A stretch of 64,000 nucleotides of DNA from Leptotrichia sp. oral taxon 221 (GCF_018128245.1 NZ_CP072378.1:1674001-1738000); one strand, 5' to 3'; shown: positions 33,960 through 48,005, counted from the first letter of the stretch. Notes: a model not told the origin generated them from the sequence alone. Translations and numbers: made by a program.

Positions 33960-35361
33960 AAATCCTATTTTTGAAAAAGTAAATACAAACTTAAACAATA
34001 AATTTTCAATAAGATCAAGAATTGCGTTGTGGTACCTAATTTCAATGGGGTTTATTGTTATAATTTATTCTGGTTTATTTTTCTATATAACAAATAATAT
34101 TGTCCGAAAATCAACATACACCTATTTAAAAGAACGAGTAAACAAAAGTTTTTCTAGCATTCGATACATTCAAGAAGACAAAGAACTCGAAATTGACGAC
34201 AATTTACAAACCTTAAACGGAAGTATTCAATTATCGATTTTTAATAATCAAAAAGAATTTATTTATGGAAACTCCCCGCTAAATTTTAAATTCGATGATA
34301 CTCTTTCAGACAATGGAAAAGTACGGATTTTAAAACACAAAAATCAACGTTGGTATCTTTATGAAGAAAAACATTTTTATAAAGGATATGGTGATTTATG
34401 GGTTCGTGGAGTCGTAGAATCTTCTGTTTTAGAATATACTATCGAAGCAATTTTTTTCATAACTTTAGTCGGATTACCAATTTTACTAATTTTTATTACT
34501 ATTGGAGGATACATTTTTTCAAAACAATTATTCAAACCAATTAGTAAAATCACAGAAATTGCCCAAGAAATAAATGACGGTGACGACTTAACAAAACGAA
34601 TTAATCTAGGAAACGGAAAAGATGAAATTTATAATCTTGCAAATACATTCGATAATATGTTTGATAAATTACAAAAATCCTTTGAAAATGAAGTACAGTT
34701 CACTTCAGATGTCTCACATGAATTACGAACTCCAATTTCAGTAATTATGACACAATCTGAATATGGAAAAGATATCGAGATGACACCTGAAGAGGCAAAA
34801 CATACATTCAACATAATTTTCAAAGAATCAAAAAAAATGTCACAACTTGTTTCACAACTTTTGACTCTTGTCAGAATCGACAAAGGTCACTTAAAATTAA
34901 ATTTAGAAAATATTGACATCGGAGAATTGCTAGAAATTTCACTCGAAACCCAACAAATTAACGCTAATAAAAAAAATATAAACTTTATTACCAATATCGA
35001 AGAAAATATTTTTACTTTCATAGATGAAATAATGATTTTACGTGCTTTTAACAACATTATCTCAAATGCAATTTTTTATGGTAAAGAAAACGGTTTCTTA
35101 AAAATTTCTTTAAAAAAAGAAAATAATAAAATTTTTATCACTTTTGAAGATAATGGTATTGGAATTTCAAAAGAAAATTTAGATAAAATATGGATTAGAT
35201 TTTTCCAAGCTGATTCCTCACGAACTACTGACAACAGCGGTTTAGGATTACCAATGGTAAAAGGTATCATCGAAGCTCACAACGGAAATATCTCGGTAAC
35301 AAGTGAATTAGGAAAAGGTACAACTTTTTCCATCATTTTACCATTTTTAGAAAAAATCTAA
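33952..35361 (+). CDS. Sensor histidine kinase
   Basis: A 469-residue membrane kinase: first membrane segment about residues 26-49, an extracytoplasmic sensor part of about 110 residues, second segment about 165-190, a HAMP linker, the phospho-acceptor His in SDVSHELRTPISV, and the ATPase domain with N box (NNIISNAIFY), G1 (FEDNGIGIS) and G2 (SGLGLPMVKGI). It is co-translated with the response regulator (overlap ATGACTAA). A PepSY protein gene follows 278 bases downstream. The signal is unknown. Confidence 0.93.
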   Translation: MTKNPIFEKVNTNLNNKFSIRSRIALWYLISMGFIVIIYSGLFFYITNNIVRKSTYTYLKERVNKSFSSIRYIQEDKELEIDDNLQTLNGSIQLSIFNNQKEFIYGNSPLNFKFDDTLSDNGKVRILKHKNQRWYLYEEKHFYKGYGDLWVRGVVESSVLEYTIEAIFFITLVGLPILLIFITIGGYIFSKQLFKPISKITEIAQEINDGDDLTKRINLGNGKDEIYNLANTFDNMFDKLQKSFENEVQFTSDVSHELRTPISVIMTQSEYGKDIEMTPEEAKHTFNIIFKESKKMSQLVSQLLTLVRIDKGHLKLNLENIDIGELLEISLETQQINANKKNINFITNIEENIFTFIDEIMILRAFNNIISNAIFYGKENGFLKISLKKENNKIFITFEDNGIGISKENLDKIWIRFFQADSSRTTDNSGLGLPMVKGIIEAHNGNISVTSELGKGTTFSIILPFLEKI

Positions 35362-35639
35362 ATTCTCTCATTTTTGTTTAATAATTCTATGATAACATAA
35401 AACTATTAAGTAATGGTATCAGTTAAAATTTAACAAATATTAGCAAAATTTTTTACTAGTAATTTATTGATACACTTAAATAATTAGTAAATTAAAAACT
35501 TCTGTTATTTATCTCGTAATCTCGTAAATTCAAGAATTTCTAAACAATAACTATTAATTTACCTAAAACTACTATTGATAAAAAACAGAAGTTAATAAAT
35601 AATGTAACTTTGATAACTTTTATTTAATTTGGAGGAGTA

Positions 35640-35957
35640 ATGAAAAAAATTTTTAATATCACTTTTTTGGGATTAACTTTAGTTACCTGTATTGGATTTA
35701 GTTCAAATAATTTAAAAAAATCCAAGAATTATACTTTGGCTAGTTACACAAAAATTGGAAAAGCAAGTACCAATTTAACTTCTGAAGCCGCAAAAAAAAT
35801 AGCTTTAAACCATGCAAAAGTTTTAGAAAATAATGCAACTTTCACAAAAATAAAATTAAATACATCAAATGGTAAATCTGTTTATAATATCCAATTTTTC
35901 GTAAATGGAAAAGAATACAACTATACCATTGATGCAAATACAGGTAAAGTTTATTAA
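35640..35957 (+). CDS. Small secreted PepSY-domain protein
   Basis: The 105-residue product has a signal peptide (MKKIFNITFLGLTLVTCIGFS) and one PepSY domain: LTSEAAKKIALNHA (helix), then YNIQFFVNGKEYNYTIDANTGKVY, the typical strands with the D-xTGKV end. PepSY proteins often accompany two-component systems and may inhibit or sense at the membrane; here it follows such a pair in the same direction. GGAGGAG precedes the ATG. Whether it is regulated by the upstream system is inference. Confidence 0.82.
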   Translation: MKKIFNITFLGLTLVTCIGFSSNNLKKSKNYTLASYTKIGKASTNLTSEAAKKIALNHAKVLENNATFTKIKLNTSNGKSVYNIQFFVNGKEYNYTIDANTGKVY

Positions 35958-36395
35958 TATGTTTAATATTTTAAGTTTTTATACTTTTAAAAAACTAATG
36001 ATAAAACAAATTTTAGGAAAATAAAACTGCTGTCTCATAAATCATAAAATAATATTATTAATAAATATTACATCTTTTTAAATATATTCAAACCATTTAA
36101 AATCAAACTACTAAAATTGTATAAATTCTAATTTTAAGTAAGTAGCCATAAATTTTGAGTTTATTTTTAAAGTAAGTTTACTATATTTAAAAATACTATT
36201 TCTATTAGTTTGAAGAAATATTAAAATATAATAATTAAATTGATCTTATGAGACAGTCTTTTAAAAAATTTCTTTTTTATAAATTTTTTATCAAAAATAT
36301 ATAATTCAACTTGAAAAAAAATTTATAATAAAAAATATCCTAAATTTTTTATTTCATCAAATTTATTAAAAAACAAAAAGAAAGGAAGAAAGTAC
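35958..36395. other. 438-base gap holding MITE copy 2
   Basis: This AT-rich stretch between the PepSY gene and aqpZ contains the inverted-repeat element at 36030-36256 and otherwise no gene or RNA that I can support. Confidence 0.5.
36030..36256. mobile_element. Small MITE-like element, copy 2
   Basis: CTGTCTCATAA at 36030-36040 and its exact reverse complement TTATGAGACAG at 36246-36256 bound a 227-base non-coding, AT-rich segment. The termini match those of the element at 29296-29412, while the interiors differ in length, as for elements mobilised by a transposase elsewhere. Confidence 0.6.
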
Positions 36396-37058
36396 ATGAA
36401 AAAATATGTAGCAGAATTTATTGGTACCGCAGTTTTAGTTTTATTCGGTTGTGGAACTGCAGCAGTTTTAGGCACAAAAGGTAGTGAAGCAAACGTCGCC
36501 TACTTAGCAACAGCCTTTGCATTCGGATTATCAATCGTAGCAATGGCTTATTCAATCGGAAATATTTCAGGATGTCACATCAATCCCGCAGTTTCAATAG
36601 GATTTTTATTATCAGGCAAAATGAACGTCAAAGATTTTATTGGATATGTTATCGCTCAATTTTTAGGAGGAATATGTGGAGCATTCATTTTAATGTCATT
36701 AATCGGAAAAGAACACGGACTAGGTACAAACGGATTATTTGATTCAAGTATCGGAAAATCATTATTAATCGAAATCATTTTAACATTTGTATTCGTATTC
36801 GTAATCCTAGGAGTTACTTCAAAAATTTCAAATAGTGCAATTGCAGGATTAGTAATCGGATTATCATTAACTCTAATCCACATTTTCGGAATTCACTTTA
36901 CAGGAACATCTGTAAATCCAGCAAGAAGTTTCGGACCAGCATTATTCATGGGTGGAGAATCTTTAATATCAGTATGGGTATTTATCATAGCCCCTCTAAT
37001 AGGTGGTGCCTTAGCTGCATTATGTTACAAATGGTTATTTACAGAAATTGAAGAATAA
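36396..37058 (+). CDS. aqpZ: Aquaporin Z-type water channel
   Basis: The 220-residue MIP-family protein has six hydrophobic segments and the two half-helix motifs NPAVS (residues about 63-67) and NPARS. The selectivity residues resemble AqpZ: a small narrow-pore set with His in LIHIFGIHF, Thr in GTSVNPARS and its Arg. GlpF-type Asp after NPAR is absent. It therefore conducts water rather than glycerol. It is a single gene with a strong terminator. Confidence 0.92.
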   Translation: MKKYVAEFIGTAVLVLFGCGTAAVLGTKGSEANVAYLATAFAFGLSIVAMAYSIGNISGCHINPAVSIGFLLSGKMNVKDFIGYVIAQFLGGICGAFILMSLIGKEHGLGTNGLFDSSIGKSLLIEIILTFVFVFVILGVTSKISNSAIAGLVIGLSLTLIHIFGIHFTGTSVNPARSFGPALFMGGESLISVWVFIIAPLIGGALAALCYKWLFTEIEE

Positions 37059-37083
37059 AAAATTATTTCTTTAAATACAAGAT

Positions 37084-37131
37084 AAAAAAATAGAGTAACT
37101 TTTTAAATTTAATGTTACTCTATTTTTTTAT
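37084..37131 (+). terminator. Strong intrinsic terminator after aqpZ
   Basis: AAATAGAGTAAC pairs with GTTACTCTATTT and ends in seven T. Confidence 0.9.
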
Positions 37132-37413
37132 CTTTTCAACTGTCAACTGTCACTTCTAAAATTTATATTTATTTAGTTTCTTTCTTTTATCAAATCTTTT
37201 ATTTCTATTTTCTTATATATTTTTATTTTTTATATACTAAAACTGCTTTAAAACCAAATTCAAAAACAATAGTTATTTACTCAAAATCTAAATTTATATA
37301 ATTTTAGTAATTTTATTCTAAATAGGTTCTAGTATTTATCTTTATTCATTTTTTAATTTATAAATATTAGCACTATTTCAATTATCATTTGATTATTTTT
37401 ACAAATAAAAAAA
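37132..37413. other. AT-rich gap before tRNA-Asn
   Basis: Between the aqpZ terminator and the tRNA 3' end I see no gene. A T7 run (minus strand) follows the tRNA CCA directly, without a hairpin. Confidence 0.5.
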
Positions 37414-37490
37414 TGGCGTCCCCGGTTGGACTCGAACCAACGACCCTCTGATTAACAGTCAGATGCTCTAACCAGCTGAGCTACGGAGAC
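37414..37490 (-). tRNA. tRNA-Asn (anticodon GTT)
   Basis: The minus strand folds as a 77-base cloverleaf: acceptor GTCTCCG with CGGGGAC, D arm with TAGCTCAGCTGGTTAGAGC, anticodon stem CTGACTGTTAATCAG with GTT, T arm with GGTTCGAAC, and encoded CCA. It is the last gene of the rRNA operon. Confidence 0.96.
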
Positions 37491-37522
37491 ACTCTTTTTT
37501 AATAAGAATATATATTAAAAAG

Positions 37523-37635
37523 TTTGGCAATTTCCTATTTTCCCTAGACAGCTCTAAGTATCTTCGGCGTAAACAGACTTAACTACTGGGTTCGAAATGT
37601 AACCAGGTGTATCCCTGTCGCTATTGTCACCAAAC
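37523..37635 (-). rRNA. rrf: 5S ribosomal RNA
   Basis: About 113 bases with complementary ends (TTTGG...CCAAA) and the conserved core GAACCCAGTAGTTAAG and CGCCGA. It lies between 23S rRNA and tRNA-Asn. Ends are approximate. Confidence 0.93.
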
Positions 37636-37684
37636 TTAAAATTTAATAAAGACAATGAGAAATAAATAGTACGGTAAAAAGAAT

Positions 37685-40597
<2,913 letters not shown>

Positions 40598-40712
40598 TAA
40601 CTCTAACAGTTTTCCTGTTTTCATTGTAATCTTTTTACCTACTATTCATTTCCCATTGTCCTTATACTAGAAGAAACATAATCCAAACAGATTTAGTATT
40701 TATATACTCCTT
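40598..40712 (-). other. 16S-23S spacer without tRNA
   Basis: The roughly 115-base spacer holds no tRNA-like sequence; it carries only short AT-rich processing stems. Confidence 0.7.
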
Positions 40713-42226
<1,514 letters not shown>

Positions 42227-42620
42227 ATATTTATTTTCACCTTTTAAAGTCTTATTGACAGGAACTTTTTTTATTATTAAAAGTCCTTATTTATCACATC
42301 TTTTATGGTATATGCTTCTTCTATTTATTTGTTTATTGTACATGATACATTTTCGTATCGACAAGAAGTATTATATCAAAAACAAAAAAAATTGTCAACT
42401 ACTTTTTTTATTTTTTTTAAATAATAAATTATTAAGAATAAATATCACTTTTTGTGATATCTAATCTTTTGAATCTCTACTTTAAGAAAAACTTCAAAAT
42501 TTCTTTTTATTAATTTATTTCTCCTTATTGGATATACTTATTTTAATATATTTAATTATTTACAAATTTGTTATCTAAGGAAGTGATTGAATTCCCCCTT
42601 TTGTATTCAAAACATTATTT
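42227..42620. other. rRNA leader and upstream region
   Basis: The 394 bases hold the rRNA promoter at 42370-42398, a roughly 137-base leader before 16S rRNA, and AT-rich DNA down to the next gene end at 42621. No further gene is seen. Confidence 0.6.
42370..42398 (-). promoter_or_regulatory. rRNA operon promoter
   Basis: Minus-strand TTGACA (42398-42393) and TATAAT (42375-42370), both perfect, with a T-rich 17-base spacer. Transcription would start near 42363. Confidence 0.88.
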
Positions 42621-43565
42621 TTATTCATTTGCCGAATTTATATTAATTCTTTTATACATTTCAGTTTCGTCCAATCTTTTTATCAAATTTTCAAAGTTTT
42701 TTCCTTCTTTTGGTGCCTCTTCAGAAAATTCTTTAAAAGCCAGTGTCATTTTGATTAACAAAGCAGTAATTATTTCTTTATTTTGATTATACTCTGCCAC
42801 TTCTTTAGAAATTTTTTTATTTGCAATTTTATTTATAAAATCATTGACCATTCCTTCAGTATCACCTGTAAACACTTTTAGAATACCACCAACCATAAAA
42901 AAACTTAATTGAGTAGAATAGGCTTCTTCATCAGAAATTCTGTATTTTTCTAGCAAATTTTTATTATCAAGTATTTTATCAATTTCATCCATTTTTTGCG
43001 TTATTTCATCTATTTTCTGTTTCATTAACTTAGGATTTCCATCTTCTTTTATATTTTCTGTTTCTTTTGATAAATATTCAAAAAAGTCTATTGTTTTCAA
43101 ATAATACTGATTATCGCTAATTCTTTTAACTTTTTCAAAATACTCATTTTTTATATTTTTGTTTTCAGAACAATTCCAGAAGTCCCTTCCCAAAACGAAA
43201 TTTTTTCTATCTTCAGGAATATTCATTTTCAAATATTCTGAAATATATTTTTTCTTCTGAGGATCGTTTGGTATTTCAGTCAAAAAATATGATTCTATTA
43301 ATCTTTCCAAGGCAACATAATTTCTTTTATCTTTTTGATAAAGTTTTTCCCATTCATCCTTACTTTCAGTTGCCTTCTCATCTTTATCATCCTCATTTAC
43401 AAATCCTTCTCCAAATTTCTTATCCAATTTTACAGTTTCATCAATTATTTCTTGTTTTACACCTGTTTTTGATAAATCTTGCTGGATTTTTTCCTTTATT
43501 GTTAAGGCGGCTAAATTTAAGTTTATTATAAAAAATAGTGCTAATGTAAAAAGTATTTTTTTCAT
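42621..43565 (-). CDS. Secreted helical protein, paralogue of the gene at 44.7 kb
   Basis: The 314-residue product has a signal peptide (MKKILFTLALFFIINLNLAA), then LTIKEKIQQDLSKTGVKQEIIDETVKLD, which is shared with the protein at 44729-45709 (TLREYVQETLSKKGVKQSIIDET). The remainder is predicted largely helical and acidic, with a YVALERLIESYFL segment resembling a degenerate TPR. It has no recognised domain. It follows cbiG by 105 bases and is the last gene before the rRNA operon. The function is unknown. Confidence 0.6.
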   Translation of the reverse strand: MKKILFTLALFFIINLNLAALTIKEKIQQDLSKTGVKQEIIDETVKLDKKFGEGFVNEDDKDEKATESKDEWEKLYQKDKRNYVALERLIESYFLTEIPNDPQKKKYISEYLKMNIPEDRKNFVLGRDFWNCSENKNIKNEYFEKVKRISDNQYYLKTIDFFEYLSKETENIKEDGNPKLMKQKIDEITQKMDEIDKILDNKNLLEKYRISDEEAYSTQLSFFMVGGILKVFTGDTEGMVNDFINKIANKKISKEVAEYNQNKEIITALLIKMTLAFKEFSEEAPKEGKNFENLIKRLDETEMYKRININSANE

Positions 43566-43670
43566 ATTTTCTCCTTAAGTTTCTTGTTTCTAGATACTAA
43601 ATATTTTAAATTAAATTAGAAAATCTTATGAAATTTATTTTTTATAAAAATCAATCTCAATTTTTTGGTC

Positions 43671-44684
43671 CTACATTTCTTCTTCAAAAATTGAAATTGT
43701 AATTCCTTCCATCTTAACTTTCTTTACTAAAAAACTACCTTTTCTGCTCGAAGCTAAGTACGCACAAGGCTCGGAAACGCCATATACTCCGATTTGATTT
43801 TTTACAAATTCTGAACGCTCTTCGACTAAATTTTCTACTTCCAAAATTTTTTCTTTTTCAAAAAATTCTATTGGAATATTTAATTCAGTCATTGCTTCTA
43901 AAAGTCCAATTTCATCAGATTTTACCCAAGCGGATGCGGCTTTTTTTATCGAATCCATTTCTAAATTTTGAGTTTCCATTACGTAATTTATTTTTTCGAT
44001 GATTTTTTCTTTTGGTGTATTTCTTTTACAGCCGATTCCGAGAATGATATTTTTGGGAATAATTTTAGAAATTTCGATATTTTTTCTGTTTGAAATAATT
44101 ATTGCTCCAGCACAATTTTTGTCGTTTCCTACAATATTTTTTGGCAAATGAATGCTCACATTTTCTCCATTTACGATAAGCGAAGTCACTCTTTTAGCAT
44201 CGTCCAAGCTTTCCAATTTTGCTTTAATTTTTTGTGACAATGTATCAACTGCAATTTTTCCACCGACGTCAGAAGCTGTTGTAATTACTGGGATTGCTCC
44301 GATTCCATTTGCAATTTTTTTACATTCTTCATTTGCACCGCCAAGATGTCCTGAAAGTAATGAAATCACAAAATTAGCATGATCATCAACTGTAATAACA
44401 GCTGGGTCTGTATCCTTGCTTTTAAATTTCCCTTCAATAATTCTCACAACTGCTCCAGTTGCTGCAACGAAAATATGTAAATCATATTTATCAAATGTTT
44501 TTTCTAATAAAATTGGCACTCGCTCATTTATCACAAACAAATTTTCCACATTTTCACTTTCAAGATTGAGCATATTTGCCACTCTTTGTGACACATAAAT
44601 ATGCAAATTTTTATAAACATTGTTTCTTATTTTTAAACATGTTTCGTATCCGTTTTTGCTTACGCAATATACTGCTGTTCTCAT
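43671..44684 (-). CDS. cbiG: Cobalt-precorrin-5A hydrolase
   Basis: The 337-residue CbiG opens the delta-lactone of cobalt-precorrin-5A and releases acetaldehyde in anaerobic cobalamin synthesis. The N-terminal domain carries IFVAATGAVVRII and VISLLSGHLGGANE-CKKIA, the central part ASDVGGKIAVDTLSQ, and the C-terminal domain LGIGCKRNTPKE and EPCAYLASS. All are typical CbiG motifs and the length is normal. It lies between two paralogous secreted-protein genes, and other cbi genes are at 48.9, 50.8, 62.9 and 63.6 kb. Confidence 0.92.
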   Translation of the reverse strand: MRTAVYCVSKNGYETCLKIRNNVYKNLHIYVSQRVANMLNLESENVENLFVINERVPILLEKTFDKYDLHIFVAATGAVVRIIEGKFKSKDTDPAVITVDDHANFVISLLSGHLGGANEECKKIANGIGAIPVITTASDVGGKIAVDTLSQKIKAKLESLDDAKRVTSLIVNGENVSIHLPKNIVGNDKNCAGAIIISNRKNIEISKIIPKNIILGIGCKRNTPKEKIIEKINYVMETQNLEMDSIKKAASAWVKSDEIGLLEAMTELNIPIEFFEKEKILEVENLVEERSEFVKNQIGVYGVSEPCAYLASSRKGSFLVKKVKMEGITISIFEEEM

Positions 44685-44728
44685 TTTTATCTCTCCTAAT
44701 CACTAAATTTTTAACTTTTTATTTGAAC

Positions 44729-45709
44729 TTATTCTTCTAATTTTCTCATAACTTCATAAAGCTTACTTTTTTCTAATTTATTTAAAAACTCTTCGCTTTC
44801 TTTTTCATCAAACGATGCCACCATCCTCATTATTTTCAAGTACATATTTTCTAGAATAATATTATACTTTATTGAATCTTCTGTCATTTTCTCATTATTT
44901 GCAATATTTCTCAAATAATAATCAATCGCTTTTTTTATAACTTCTGTTTTTTCTTCACTTGAATCTTCCGAATAATTCTCTAATATTTCATTAATTTTTG
45001 AAAAATTTAACGTTAAATCAAATCCGTAAACTAACTCGTCTACAATTTTAAAATCTCTTTTATTTTCTTCTGACTGAAAAAAATCTTTAACAACTACTAT
45101 TTTTTTCATTTGCTTATCACTGATTTCCTTTATTTCCTTCATTTTTTTCTCATTTTCCAATGCTTGATTAAGTAATTCCTGAAAATTCTTGCTCTTACCA
45201 TGAATATCAATTTCCATAGTCGCAATTTCAATTAGATCATAAACAGCTGGTTTATCTTTATATTTTTGTTTAATTTTATTAAAATATACTTGAGCTTTTT
45301 CCTTTTGACCAATTTGATAATAATAGAGACCTGCCAGACTCCATTTTTCAAAGTCAGTAATTTCCTTATCTTGTAAATTTTCTTCACCTATTTTTTGTGC
45401 TTTTAAAATATTTTTATCCCCACCTTTTTTTAAATACAATGTTATTAAGTATTGTCTAACTAAAACATTATTTTTATCTTTTTTCAGCAATACTTCTGCC
45501 TTGTTAATCAATTCATCAATTTCATCTTTCTGTGGAATAATTGATAATTCACCTCTTGAATCTAATAGAAAGTCTGATGTTTCATCAATTATACTTTGTT
45601 TTACTCCTTTTTTAGAAAGCGTTTCCTGAACATATTCCCTAAGCGTGTATGCATTTGCTCCTAAACTTGTTGCTAAAAAAATTGTAATTGCATAAATTAA
45701 TTTTTTCAT
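44729..45709 (-). CDS. Secreted TPR-like protein, paralogue of the gene at 42.6 kb
   Basis: The 326-residue protein starts with a signal peptide (MKKLIYAITIFLATSLGANA) and YTLREYVQETLSKKGVKQSIIDET. The middle part (residues about 65-165) reads as TPR-like helices (VLVRQYLITLYLKKGGD; WSLAGLYYYQIGQKEKAQVYF). The rest is helical. It and the protein at 42621-43565 match over their first 50 residues. It precedes cbiG by 44 bases. No function is known. Confidence 0.62.
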   Translation of the reverse strand: MKKLIYAITIFLATSLGANAYTLREYVQETLSKKGVKQSIIDETSDFLLDSRGELSIIPQKDEIDELINKAEVLLKKDKNNVLVRQYLITLYLKKGGDKNILKAQKIGEENLQDKEITDFEKWSLAGLYYYQIGQKEKAQVYFNKIKQKYKDKPAVYDLIEIATMEIDIHGKSKNFQELLNQALENEKKMKEIKEISDKQMKKIVVVKDFFQSEENKRDFKIVDELVYGFDLTLNFSKINEILENYSEDSSEEKTEVIKKAIDYYLRNIANNEKMTEDSIKYNIILENMYLKIMRMVASFDEKESEEFLNKLEKSKLYEVMRKLEE

Positions 45710-45740
45710 AAAGTTTTCTCCTTTTTTCTATTTTTTAAAT

Positions 45741-47108
45741 CTATAATTTTAACCTTTTATACAGTAATTTCTTTTCTTTTTTTGGTATTTTACTTTTTTC
45801 TATAATTCCTTTAGATTTTAAAATTTCCAAAATTTTCTTTTTATCATCCGATTCAAAATGAATAAAATCTTCAATTAATCCTTCATATTCTGGTACTTTT
45901 CTAAATACATATTTTTTTAATAATAATTTAGAAAGTTTACTTTTTAAAAGTTTTATCCAATTTTCTATCAAATCTGATTTTTTAATTTCTTGTATTTCAT
46001 TTTCAACTATTAGTTCTTTCGTATAAGTTTTTCCAAAAATGCTATCTATAAAATATTTAGATACTTTTTTTACACGAAGATAAACTATTCTCTGCTTTAT
46101 AATAAAATATATAATAAATATTAAATTTAATCCTAAAAGTTGATAAAAACTCTCATAACTAAAATTCTGATATTTTAAATGATAAATTAAATAAATGATT
46201 GGTTCAAAAAATAAATAACAATTTGTCATTCCTGATGAAAAACCTCCTTCTATCTCTTTATAATTTATAAGTGCATCCCAATCTAAAATAAGGAAGATTA
46301 TTCCTATAACTAATGAAATTATCCAATAATTAATTTGTAAACTTCCCATTAACATAAGCATAATTCCTGTAAATTGTAGACATAAAAGAATTAAAGTTAT
46401 ATAAAAAACATAGCCTGAAATTTCTTCATTACTTATTTTTTTCAATTTATATTTAAACATCATATTTTCTATATTTAAGAAAAATGGCTTTGAAAAAATC
46501 CAATTTTTTAAAATATTTTCATTACTATTTATACATAAACCCAAAATTTTGTTATATTTTAGAAAAAAATATTTTTTAATAAATTTTTTTATCCCTTTTT
46601 CTGAATTGGCTTCGTATTCTTTTAATATTTCCTTCAATTCACTTTTACCATTATTCATAAGGTTATATTTAAAAAAATCTTTTTCAAATTTATTTTGATT
46701 TAAAATTTTATCTATTTTATTCGCAAATCTCAAATTATCAGTTTCAACACACTTATCACCTTCAAAAATCAAACTGTAAATTTTATTTATATCTTGTGTC
46801 GTACATTCTTTTTTCAATTTATCAAAAAAATTTTTTCTTTCCAAAAAGGAAAATGAAATATTTGATGATTCATAATATTCTTTTAATAATTTTTCTACCT
46901 CACCATTTTTAAAATATTGAAATTTTTCTATTTCTAAGTTTGTTCCCTCAATCTCTTCATCAACATCATCTTCTTCATAATCATTTATTGATAAATAATA
47001 TTCAGGATAAAATTTTTTCAACGCTTTGTAATATTTATTATATTTTTCTCGATTCCAAAAAATTATATCTTTAAAATATTTAAAAATTTTAAATAATTTT
47101 ATTTTCAT
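45741..47108 (-). CDS. Membrane protein of unknown function
   Basis: A 455-residue protein with long charged N- and C-terminal parts and about four membrane segments in the middle (residues about 235-345: YVFYITLILLCLQFTGIMLM, YWIISLVIGIIFLILDW and two more). The N-terminal 220 residues are rich in Lys, Glu and Tyr, and the last 90 residues are Lys-rich with LKSKLSKLLLKKYVF. I recognise no family. GAGGG lies before the ATG, 23 bases after the NUDIX gene and 31 bases before the secreted gene, so it is in the same transcript. Confidence 0.6.
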   Translation of the reverse strand: MKIKLFKIFKYFKDIIFWNREKYNKYYKALKKFYPEYYLSINDYEEDDVDEEIEGTNLEIEKFQYFKNGEVEKLLKEYYESSNISFSFLERKNFFDKLKKECTTQDINKIYSLIFEGDKCVETDNLRFANKIDKILNQNKFEKDFFKYNLMNNGKSELKEILKEYEANSEKGIKKFIKKYFFLKYNKILGLCINSNENILKNWIFSKPFFLNIENMMFKYKLKKISNEEISGYVFYITLILLCLQFTGIMLMLMGSLQINYWIISLVIGIIFLILDWDALINYKEIEGGFSSGMTNCYLFFEPIIYLIYHLKYQNFSYESFYQLLGLNLIFIIYFIIKQRIVYLRVKKVSKYFIDSIFGKTYTKELIVENEIQEIKKSDLIENWIKLLKSKLSKLLLKKYVFRKVPEYEGLIEDFIHFESDDKKKILEILKSKGIIEKSKIPKKEKKLLYKRLKL

Positions 47109-47131
47109 AAATCCCTCTAGTCCATAAAATT

Positions 47132-47899
47132 CTACACTTCCATCTCAAACACATTAATCACAGGCGTTTCATAAGGATGAACCTCCTTAATCAAATAATA
47201 CGCTAACTCTTGAAAATCTTTTTTCACTCTAAATTTCATAATTTTTTCATTGGCAACACTGGATTTTCCAACTTCTCCGTCAAAAGGATTTCCGCCTTCC
47301 AAAGTTTTCCAATGTCCAATTCCATCAATTGTAGAATAAACATCTGCATAAAAGCCTTCTGTCAAAAGATTGTATTTTTGTAAGTTTTCCACAATTTTTT
47401 CCACATAATTTTCTGGAACAAAAACTTCAAAACAACTATATTTTTCTTTAAATTCTAATTTTGAACTCAATAAATTGTCGTTTTCATAATTTAAAGTCAA
47501 ATAAAAAAATGGCGTATTTTTAAACAATAATTCTAAAAATATTTTGTCGCCTTCCCACAATTTTAAATCAAAAATTTCTTTTTTTGGAATCCATTTTAAG
47601 TTGCCTTCATCACATTCATGCTGATTTCCTGAAAAATCCGAACTTGTATAAAGATACATAAATAGTGGCTCATCGTTGTTGTAATTAAAAATCACAAGTC
47701 CACGAAATTCATAACTATTCAATTTGTAGCCAGTTTCCTCTTGAACTTCTCTTTTTAAACACTCTTCGGGTGTTTCCCCAGCTTCCAATTTTCCGCCAAT
47801 TCCTAGCCATTTTCCTTTATTTATATCATTTTTCTTTTTAGTTCTATGTAGCATTAGATATTTTTCATCTTTTTCTAAATAACATAATGTTGTAATCAC
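47132..47899 (-). CDS. NUDIX hydrolase fused to a CutA/NIF3-like domain
   Basis: The 255-residue protein starts with GTG behind AAGGAG. Residues 1-150 are a NUDIX domain of MutT/8-oxo-dGTP type with a full NUDIX box GGKLEAGETPEECLKREVQEETGY. Residues about 155-255 resemble the CutA1-like domain inserted in YqfO/NIF3 proteins: FEVFVPENYVEKIVENLQK, GIGHWKTLEGGNPFDGEVGK and HPYETPVINVFEME. Such stand-alone domains are annotated as NGG1p-interacting factor 3-like. The joining of the two is uncommon in my experience and would couple nucleotide hydrolysis with a trimer-forming domain. The NUDIX catalytic Glu residues are intact. Confidence 0.85.
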   Translation of the reverse strand: MITTLCYLEKDEKYLMLHRTKKKNDINKGKWLGIGGKLEAGETPEECLKREVQEETGYKLNSYEFRGLVIFNYNNDEPLFMYLYTSSDFSGNQHECDEGNLKWIPKKEIFDLKLWEGDKIFLELLFKNTPFFYLTLNYENDNLLSSKLEFKEKYSCFEVFVPENYVEKIVENLQKYNLLTEGFYADVYSTIDGIGHWKTLEGGNPFDGEVGKSSVANEKIMKFRVKKDFQELAYYLIKEVHPYETPVINVFEMEV

Positions 47900-48005
47900 T
47901 TTTATCTCCTTTTTTATTTTATTTATAAAATATTATACCATATAGTTATGTTGATTTAGAATAGTGTTAGAAAATTTTAATATTAAAATTTTAAATATTA
48001 CATGA

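Noticed and set aside
40598-40712. tRNA in the 16S-23S spacer
   Set aside because: No cloverleaf or GGTTCGA-type T arm is present.
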